From positions 47,207,813-47,271,812 of the forward strand of contig OY998176.1 of NCBI GenBank assembly GCA_963921935.1: a DNA stretch of 64,000 bases. The letters are read 5' to 3'. The position numbers and the translations under genes were made by a program. The DNA is from Galeruca laticollis. Its lineage: Eukaryota > Arthropoda > Insecta > Coleoptera > Chrysomelidae. The notes under the pieces were generated by a model. The model was not told the DNA's origin. It saw nothing but the letters and a program-made list of their open reading frames with translations, and made no database searches. This document shows positions 56,490 to 64,000 of the stretch, one piece after another; position 1 is the first letter of the stretch; each line of letters opens with the position of its first letter.

Positions 56490-56745
56490 CGGCCGGCGAG
56501 GTCCTATAGAATGGCCACCTCGGTCACGAGATCTGACACCATTAGATTTTTTTCTATGGGGGTATTTGAAATCCAAGGTTTATACTACGGCACCAGATAG
56601 CATTGGCGTTTTGAAAGAAAGAATTACTGAAGAATGCAATGCTATTTCAGCTGACACATTCGAACGAGTACGACAAGAGTTTACTAATAGGATGTATTAC
56701 TGTCAGGAAGTAGACGGAGCACATTTTGAACACTTGCCATAAGAA
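56490..56745 (+). pseudogene. mariner transposase C-terminal part
   Basis: GPIEWPPRSRDLTPLDFFLWGYLKSKVY keeps the third acidic catalytic residue region of the mariner/Tc1 transposases. KERITEECNAISADTFERVRQEF and a CQEVDGAHFEHLP end follow, then a stop. The N-terminal two thirds are missing. Confidence 0.85.
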
Positions 56746-57081
56746 TCCATCGTTGATATTTGATTAATTAAATTTAAAAAAATAATTTCAATAATTTTGG
56801 TATTTATTTAATTTATCCGTCAAAATTAATTTAAACTCAAACAAAATTAATATGGCTATGTAGCCAATGTCAATGCCTTCCAAACGAGATATCACTTGCC
56901 ATAAGGTCCTATTTAAAATCATTGGCCAGAGTGGCACTGTGACGTCATCTATTACTATTACGTCATCTGTTACCATTCGTAGAGAAGTTTACAATACTTT
57001 ATTTTCACCCTCCAAATTTTATTAATGTAAGTGTAGCCGTTCAAAAGATACGAGGGAGGGGGACTTCTGAATAGCACTGTA

Positions 57082-57487
57082 CACATGGTACATACAGGTC
57101 GAAGCCAATATTCTGTAGTCTATAGTAGGAGTTTTTTGTGAGACAAAGTATCATGAATATAGCATCTGGCTTGTTATTGTGACATATGATGTTAATATGT
57201 CCCATCTAAACATATTGTAACAGAATGAATGGTCAGGCTAGACCATTGAAACTTCTGAAGTATCTATTTTTTCATTACGATGATTTGGAGAGCTGACTGC
57301 AAGGACCGAATTCATTTCACAATATAGATTTATCCTATTATTACAGTCCACTCAACCGTTTAACTAATTTGTCAGTTTGGCATCTTATAAACTCAACACA
57401 TTTCCAGATATGCTCAACTATTATTCTGCTTGGGACATACACACAATTCTCAGATTTTTTTCAATATTTTGTGAATTTTTGTTTTAG
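57082..57487. other. End of intron 3
   Basis: Non-coding. Ends in a pyrimidine-rich acceptor (GAATTTTTGTTTTAG) for exon D. Confidence 0.5.
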
Positions 57488-57606
57488 ATTCTTCTGTAGC
57501 AGCAAGCTATCCTCATTTTATTTACGCAGACGAGAATCTCCAAAACTCTGTAGATGGTCTGAGTCCAGATGTTCAGAAACATTCAGCATTTGTTGAAGTA
57601 GAACCA
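57488..57606 (+). CDS. CD36-family scavenger receptor, internal exon D
   Basis: Acceptor TTTTGTTTTAG and donor CCA|GTAAGT; 119 bases, phase 1 in and phase 0 out. SYPHFIYADENLQNSVDGLSP is the most conserved CD36 stretch ('SFPHF..AD......V.GL.P'), and KHSAFVEVEP matches 'H....DIEP'. Its split first codon joins exon C. The next exons (the family 'TG..L....R.QIN' part and the second membrane segment) are not in view, so the gene very likely runs past the window. Confidence 0.92.
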
Positions 57607-58254
57607 GTAAGTATATATTCTATTTATCACTTATGAAAATCTATAAGATTTTTCGAGAAGAACTATTAAGATCTTCTGCCAAATTGCCCACCATGTATTC
57701 AATTATACATCTAACAACATACCTTTTCGAAATGGTGCGATGATCATACTATCCACATCTTGAAGTTCCTAAGAAGAATAGGAGGTTTTGTCATCAATAT
57801 TAAAAGAAGTGGTTGATAACTGGAAATATTATATTAGCTGACGATATATCCGTTTATCCAGTTTATAGAGGTCGGGACGTGGCTTAATATTGCACTATGT
57901 TCTTCATTCTGTAAAAGTTTCTAATACGTTTTCTGTTATTTTGTAAGAAGACAGGGGAACTCAAAAGAAGCGTTAATGTGCAGCTACGAACCAATGAAAA
58001 TGCTCTTTGCTGTTGCTATGTGAGATTTTTTATGTAGTGAAGAAGACATAACTTTTTGATACATGACAATTTCGATCCAAGTATATCAAAATTTGGCTCA
58101 TAATTCCGTAACATTGGGAAAATAATAATTTTAGTCTCTCTATAACTTTTTTCATGGGTGAAATACGAAAGCAATTTTTGTAGCAAGGATTCTATACTCC
58201 TATAGACTATAGGCAGACTTCATTCGATACTTTCGCAGTCGAAAGATACAATTG

Positions 58255-58309
<55 letters not shown>

Positions 58310-59590
58310 TGCCATAAATAAAACAAGGTATTGAGATAGCTTTCGAAATTTACAATCACATTTAGCGTGCTTGAAATCTTCAAATTCCTAATTGGTAGGT
58401 ACACTTTAATGTTCACAAACATTGCATATTAGGCGATTTATTCGAAAATTTGATGCCGACTATTGCTACACGGTTCAAAATAACATAAATGCGAAAACCT
58501 CCGAAAATTCGAATATTGCTTGAAATCTGTTAGAATCAGCCAAAATAATCATTCAAAAAAAGCTTCCAATAACTTGAATATGCGGAGCAGAAGTCATTCA
58601 ATAATGTGGCGTACCAGCAGTCACCACTCAGGCCAAATCCTTAGCAAAATTATCTATTAATAAATCATTATCAGCTTTCAAATCCAAAACACCGTCCTTC
58701 AACTTCTCATAATCATTCTCTTGAAAATAATACAAATGATAGCAATCCTCAGATGAGCTTTGGAATATAGATGATAATGTTTTTGAGATAAAAACCTCCG
58801 TATCAATGAAACACCAAAATATTATCATCAAATTTAAACGACTCGAAGCGTGTATTACCCTATATAATATTTTCAGAACAAAAGTTGAAGGTTTCAACTG
58901 AGACCAGTAGTACAAAATCATTTTTGTGACTTGTTAGCTGAAAAATAATTCAAGAAATATTTTATTCGGAAATCCCTTTAACTAACTTCAGCTCTTGGTA
59001 GCAGTCAATAAAATGACGATACCTTCGTTCCAAACTCCAAAATATTTAACTGAACAACCACATTTGATCTCTAGTATTGCGTTTTCAAATTTCTTATCAT
59101 TTCGATTCTACATTAGAATTAGAATGGGGAGCTAGAAATTTCAGAATGTTGGACTAATGTCGAGAATAATGTAGCTTCTTGTACAAATTTTAATCCTTCA
59201 AAATCCAATTTCGAATTGTAATGTAGCGATTCTGTTATTGTTAAGACATACTATTAAAACGAAAAGAATCTTAATTCCAACTTATACAAAGGATGGCACA
59301 CTAAAACTAATTTGAGATTACAACGTTCATCAGGTTGAACGGGAGAAACTTAGCTTTACTAATAAAAGAGAACATGATATGAAAACTTCCCGAAATACTT
59401 ACTTTAAATCTTATAAATAAACTGAAACTGATGTTCAGAACCAAATTCATAGGATATTGGATGATAATATAACGAGGCGTCCTATTTACTTTGTTCTAGC
59501 AATAATTGTGTAGTTAAAAGCTTCCAAAAATGAAGATTCCTTATCGACCACTGAAAATTGTACGCAACTACGATGAGTGATTGTTATCCA
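57607..59590. other. Intron with TA repeat and one orphan frame
   Basis: (TA)n at about 58256-58305. A 97-residue minus frame at 58628-58921 is mixed hydrophobic and charged, ends KADNDLLIDNFAKDLA, and matches nothing I know; it may be chance. The rest is AT-rich and shows no signal. Confidence 0.4.
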
Positions 59591-59599
59591 CACCAGATT

Positions 59600-62330
59600 T
59601 TACCTACATTCTAGCTACACTACGTTCCGCCTTGCTACGTTAGCAAGCCGTTCTAGACATTCAGCAGCAAGCCCTGAGTTGACGGTATATCCACTCTGAG
59701 CCATGATGGCTGCTTGACTGTGGGTGTATTTGGTTATGTGTCGATCTACATAACCCCTGTTTAGGTTTTTCTGCGCACTAGAACACAAACTTGTGCCTTT
59801 GGGTTCCTAGAGTAAATTCCAGCCCCCGCCTCATCAATGGAGCATGAGCCATCTGTGTAGCAGACGATCCCATGAGATTGTGGATTTCCCACTCTCTCCC
59901 AGAATTCTCTATTCCGGATCTTCACCCTATAGGGGGTTTCGAGGGGAGACCTACTCAGGCAAACAGCAGCCGCCCGGGCCAAAATTGGGACATCTCCCAG
60001 AAGTCTGAGTTTATTGACGTGCCTGCACCCTTCCTCACTTCGTACATAACCCAAGCTTTTTAAGCGCAAGAGTGTCCTCCTAGCCTCAGCCTCGATCACA
60101 TGGTGAAGAGGCTGACGTCCAAGAATCACCTCCAGCGCAGCAGTTGGTGTTGTCTTCATGCAGCCAGTTGCCCCCAAACTGACCACCCTTTGGAGGCGTG
60201 CCAGTTGCGATCTAGCCGTGGCCAAGGTTACCCTCGGCCATCAGACTAGAGCCACATATGTGAGCATAGGCAGCATGATCAGTTTGTAGAACCATGAAAT
60301 CGTCTTAGGGATTAGTCCCCATTTCGGACCAATGGCTCTCCTACAGGCCCAGTACGTGTTAGTCACCTTGCTTAGGCGACTATCAAGGTGAGCCTTCCAT
60401 GTAAGTGTCTTATCCAGGATCACTCCCAGATATTTCATTTGTTCAACCATTGAAGTGGCACTTCGCCAAGGTGCAAACCCTCAGGTCTTATACCTCTCTT
60501 CTTGGTGAAAGCAACTACCTCAGCCTTGGCAGGATTCACTGCAAGTCCGTGATCATTGCACCACCCCTGTACCATATTCAGGGCCCTTTACATTAGGTCC
60601 CTGAGGACGGTAATATGCCTTCTAACAACAAGGACAACGATATCATCGGCATATCCAATTGCTAGAAAGCCCTTACCTTTAAGTAGTGATATAAGTTCGT
60701 CGATTACTAGGTTCCACAGAGTGGGCGAAAGAACGCCCCCCCCCTGCGGACATCCCTTATCGACTATCACTCTTGCCACATGATCCTTCCATGAAGCCTC
60801 TACTGTGCGGTTGCGTATCATGGCCTCAAGACAGTGAGTTGTCATCGGCTCTATTCCATGATTTATTGCAGCTCTACACATTGATTCTACAGGAGTGCTG
60901 TCGAAAGCTCCCTGTATGTCCAGGAAAGCGCCCAGAGCGATCACGCCATTTTCCAGCGCCTTTTCTACCTGGGTCACCAGTTGGTGTAAGGCACTTTCTG
61001 GTGACTTGCCACACCGGAAGGCATGCTGATTGTTGTGCAAAGGATGCCTAAGCCCAACACTTTCCATCACATACCGATCATTCAACCTCTCCAGTGTTTT
61101 CAACACGAAAGATGTTAGGGCCGATAGGTCTGAAATACTTAGCCCCGGTGTATGTAGTACGACCGGGCTTGGGTATAAAGACAACTTTTTTCCATTGCTT
61201 AGGAACATATCTGCTTGCCAAGCAGACACGAAAGATATGCACTAAGATTGAACTAATAGCCTCCCAGCCCTGCTAAAGCAGAGTCGGAAAGATTTGGTCG
61301 TTCCCCGGAGATTTAAAGGGTCTAAACGTACGAATTGCCCATAGGTAACTATTTCCTTTGCTAGGAGATAGTTCCTCCTACATGGTCGTTGTGTTCTAAC
61401 GCATTTCATGCCAGAGCCCTCTTGCCCGACTACTTTACAACCGTGAAAGTGAGTCTGTAATAAATGCTGTCGCCGAGAAAACACCCGGTGCGATTTCCAG
61501 ACAGCCAATAGCACTTTTAGGAGACTTCATTAAGATTCGACGCAGCCTTGACATTTGAGGTACCGAACGATATCCTCGTTAAATATCCGCTAGGCATCTC
61601 TCCGGGCCAACCTAACGGCGCTCTTATACTCATTTAGTTTCTGGCGGTATTGCTCCCAATCCAGATCCGACTCTGTCTTCCTAGCCCTATTAAATAGGCG
61701 CCGGGTTTGTTTCCGCAGCAAGTTAAAAGAGTTGTTCCACCATTTGTGGCCTTTACCCTCTTTCCTCGTGTTCTCTGCGCAATTCTCTTCATACGATGAG
61801 ACCATAATCGAGATCAGCTCCGCTATGGCGCAATTAATCTCTTCGTTATTATCGGGATTCCTAGGGAATCCGTCGAGCCTCCTCATGAGGTCAAATTTAT
61901 ACCGTTCCCAGTTGGTGGTCCTCAGACCCCTATACTTTACTGATTGTTCTTCAACAACAGCATTGTAACTGAAACATATGTAACTGTGATACGACAGTGA
62001 CGGGTCATTAACATGCCAGTCTTTTACCATACTTATCATGGTACTTGACGCGAGTGTCACATCCAGGACTTCAGTCCGAATCTTATTCCGGAAAGTCGGC
62101 TTCGTCTCACGGTTAAGTAGCTGAAGATCAGTGGTACCCAGGTAGTCAAGCAAGGCCTCCACCCTGCCAATAATGCCCGTGCTGCCCCACATAGTGTGGT
62201 GCGCATTGGCATCACAGCCGATATAGAGAGACAACTTCTTAACCGTGCCGCCTTGCGAGGCTCCTCAGTAGGCGGTCATTCTGGTGAATCGAAGGGCAGG
62301 TAAGCAGGGCATATGACTATACTAGGCCCC
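59600..62330 (-). mobile_element. RNase H-type LINE (R1/LOA/Jockey group)
   Basis: Minus strand, truncated at its 5' end near 62330. GC content is clearly higher than around it. Order: endonuclease end, linker, RT, thumb, RNase H. I found no clear A-tail or target duplication. Broken by frameshifts but with long open stretches, so probably younger than the BEL copies. Confidence 0.85.
59761..62234 (-). pseudogene. LINE ORF2: endonuclease, RT, RNase H
   Basis: 62234-61590: APE endonuclease C-terminal half (GCDANAHHTMWGS, LLDYLGTTDLQLLNRETKPTF, EVLDVTLAS) and linker with KWWNNSFNLLRKQTRRLFNRAR. 61229-60588: RT with HAFRCGKSPESALHQL, LDIQGAFDST, CPQGGGVLSPTLWNL and the catalytic GYADDIVVLV. 60450-60241: thumb (MKYLGVILDKTLTWKAHL). 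60225-59761: connection and RNase H start (VCYTDGSCSIDEAGAGIYS). At least three frame breaks (about 61550, 60580, 60235). After 59761 the RNase H frame is lost. Confidence 0.88.
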
Positions 62331-62679
62331 GCACTGTCCCCGCCCGAAAAATTCACCCTCATCGCTATTAGATCTGTGAAACAGAGTTTCCTTATCAGTA
62401 TTGCAGTTACACTATTATGTGTAGAATGTACAGAAAATGTAAAAAATCAATTTCAGATTATTAACGCCATTTCTAATAATACCTAATATTAATCAATAAA
62501 AATATTAATACTGAGCAAGCATTGATAAGAATTAACTAAAAAATAGTTTAATGATGAATAGATGAGAAAAATATTACTTCCTTTTTAGAAAGAAACACCA
62601 TAAATAATTTCAGTCAATAAACTGACTATATCGTTGATTTTTTTACTTATAATAAAATTTCAAAAAGCACTTCCACTTA
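62331..62679. other. Nothing recognised
   Basis: AT-rich spacer between the LINE 5' end and the piggyBac-like remnant. Confidence 0.5.
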
Positions 62680-63644
62680 ATGTCAATCATTCGATAGGTA
62701 CTAGTTGAATGAAAATCTCTTTTTGAAAAGTCTTGGATATGGCGTAACAGGCTCTATTCGAGAAAATCGTATACCGCGAGGCTGTCCTCTTCCACAAAAG
62801 CAAACACTACAAACGAAACCCAGAGGAGAATATGCAACAAAAGTGGATAGGACTTACGGAACAATACTAATCAGATGGAATGATAATAGTATTGTTACAC
62901 TTGCATCAACATAGTATGGTGCAAATCCGTTGAACCATGTGAAAAGGTTTTCTCAGGCTGAGAAAAGAAATATCCAAATACAAGTACCGTTAGCTATTGT
63001 CAAATACAACTCATCAATGAGAGGTACAGATCCAATTAATGAAAATACCTCAAGGCATCGGATCAGCATTAGAGGAAAAAATGGTGTTGGAATGTATTCA
63101 CTTGGCTGCTAGATTCTACAATACAAAATGCATGGATTTTACATAAACGCGGAGGTAACAAATTAACTTTATTGCAATTCAGAAGGGAAATTGTGAAAAG
63201 TTACCTAACGAAGTATCAAACTCTTCCACGTCAAGGAGGTCGTCCATCATCGAGTGCGTCAAGTCGTTCCTCATCAAGAGTTAGTGACGATATTCGTTAT
63301 GACAATGCAGGTCACATTTTAGACTCTATTGCAAATAACAAAAGATGGCGTTGTGCTGGAGACATGTGTACATCTATTACACGAACATACTGTATAATAT
63401 GTAGCATTGAAATGTGCAAAAATCTAATGTTGACTTTCCTACACATTTTGAACATTTTGATTAGTTAAAATTAATTTGATACTCCTAAGGACTGGCGTTG
63501 CGTTTTTGCAACACGTGGTTTCTTATAAAATAAAAGAAAATTAAATTTGTTTCTTGGAAATTCCTATTTTTTATTACCTACCAAATAAAGTAAACACGAA
63601 AAAAATTGGTTTGAAAAAAATAAATAAACTCCGTCCTTAATGGG
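62680..63644 (+). pseudogene. piggyBac-like transposase, C-terminal half
   Basis: LKSLGYGVTGSIRENRIPRGCPL opens the part kept (62726 on). ILIRWNDNSIVTLAS follows, then a TAG at 62912 and VKRFSQAEKRNIQIQ, MRGTDPINENTSRHRISIRGK. After a frameshift comes QFRREIVKSYLTKYQ, and the Cys-rich end (RWRCAGDMCTSITRTYCIICSIEMC) up to 63468. Of the catalytic Asp residues, the WNDN and GTDP ones are visible; the first is missing with the N-terminus. The sequence CCTTAATGGG followed by TTAA at 63645-63648 fits the right end and target of a piggyBac element. Confidence 0.85.
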
Positions 63645-63648
63645 TTAA

Positions 63649-64000
63649 ACTGCAGTAACATAATTAATAATCCAACTCTAAAGACTTGGACATTCCCAAA
63701 AGTGATTAGTGCTGAACTTATTAAAAGCGTATCCGAATATAAATAACAATAACTATAATTTTGATTAAATCTGTATTCACGTCGAAAGCGAAATATCCCA
63801 GATCGTGCGAAGGCATTTACCAATATAAAATAATTTGGGTACCTTTGTAGTAGATAAATAACTATTGAAAATTATTAATCTGGTAATCTGTATTGAACTC
63901 AACCTTGAAAAGTATTCTTAATTACTGTGAACACTCTATAATACATTTTGAGCAAGTAGAGATGCAAATTTTGATGATGAAAAAAAAAATCCTGGAAGTC
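63649..64000. other. Nothing recognised
   Basis: AT-rich to the window end. A minus frame at 63578-63823 overlaps the piggyBac end and shows no family features. Confidence 0.5.

Larger units (their letters stand above)
56032..57079 (+). mobile_element. Snap-back (palindromic) mariner derivative
   Basis: Ends CAGTGCTATTCARAAGTCCC and its inverse, flanked by TA (56030-56031, 57080-57081). The arms are about 390 bases (56032-56489, after discounting an insertion, and 56690-57079). They include the 3' end of the transposase gene, so that part is present twice in inverted orientation. Only about 200 bases in the centre are single-copy. Confidence 0.88.

Noticed and set aside
58628..58921. 97-residue minus frame as a nested host gene
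   Set aside because: No recognised motif, no clear splice or promoter context, and the length can occur by chance in AT-rich DNA. Kept only as a note in the intron entry.

Overview
The window looks like insect nuclear DNA: AT-rich, with GT-AG introns, one spliced host gene and a dense load of transposable elements of types common in insects. A beetle is my guess, but nothing here proves the order. The only host gene I can support is a CD36-family (class B scavenger receptor / SNMP-like) gene on the + strand. Four internal exons, at 14083-14283, 38234-38471, 48531-48677 and 57488-57606, join in frame and cover the middle to C-terminal part of the ectodomain. I did not find the first and last exons. 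The introns are about 24.0, 10.1 and 8.8 kb, and almost everything else recognisable lies in or before them.

Layout. 1-7273: a Ty3/gypsy-like LTR element keeping LTRs, a tRNA-Lys-type primer site, gag and protease but no polymerase or integrase. 7560-11292: a 166-bp tandem repeat, TA microsatellites, a mariner-like element with about 117-bp inverted ends, and a 350-bp tandem array. 12600-14010: a LINE ORF1 remnant and a foldback hairpin just before the first CD36 exon. 15039-15926: a second gypsy leader plus gag. 17466-37565: a Russian-doll block. Its frame is a tandem minus-strand BEL/Pao element. The leader of one copy is split at GTAC by a 10.2-kb unit with 31-bp inverted ends. That unit holds another BEL body, which is itself hit by a Tc1-like mosaic, an 824-bp insertion and a 5.9-kb PIF/Harbinger element. 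The Harbinger transposase gene is in turn split by a 3.26-kb element coding for a DUF7869-type protein. An I-like LINE sits in the BEL LTR with a 10-bp target duplication.

Intron 2 (38.5-48.5 kb) holds a LINE split by a mariner-like element, other LINE and mariner pieces, MITE-like hairpins and a 415-bp tandem repeat. Intron 3 and beyond hold an LTR-like repeat, a near-perfect 168-bp-arm palindrome, a mariner MITE, a snap-back mariner, a LINE with RNase H (59.6-62.3 kb) and a piggyBac-like remnant (62.7-63.6 kb).

Most interesting item: the element at 21934-25196. It has about 29-bp terminal inverted repeats, an AAAT target duplication whose removal rejoins the Harbinger reading frame exactly, repeated subterminal motifs, and one long gene of the DUF7869 type with a D...D...E-like pattern. 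This suggests that this widespread uncharacterised family can be a cut-and-paste transposase. All domain calls were made by eye, without database searches.
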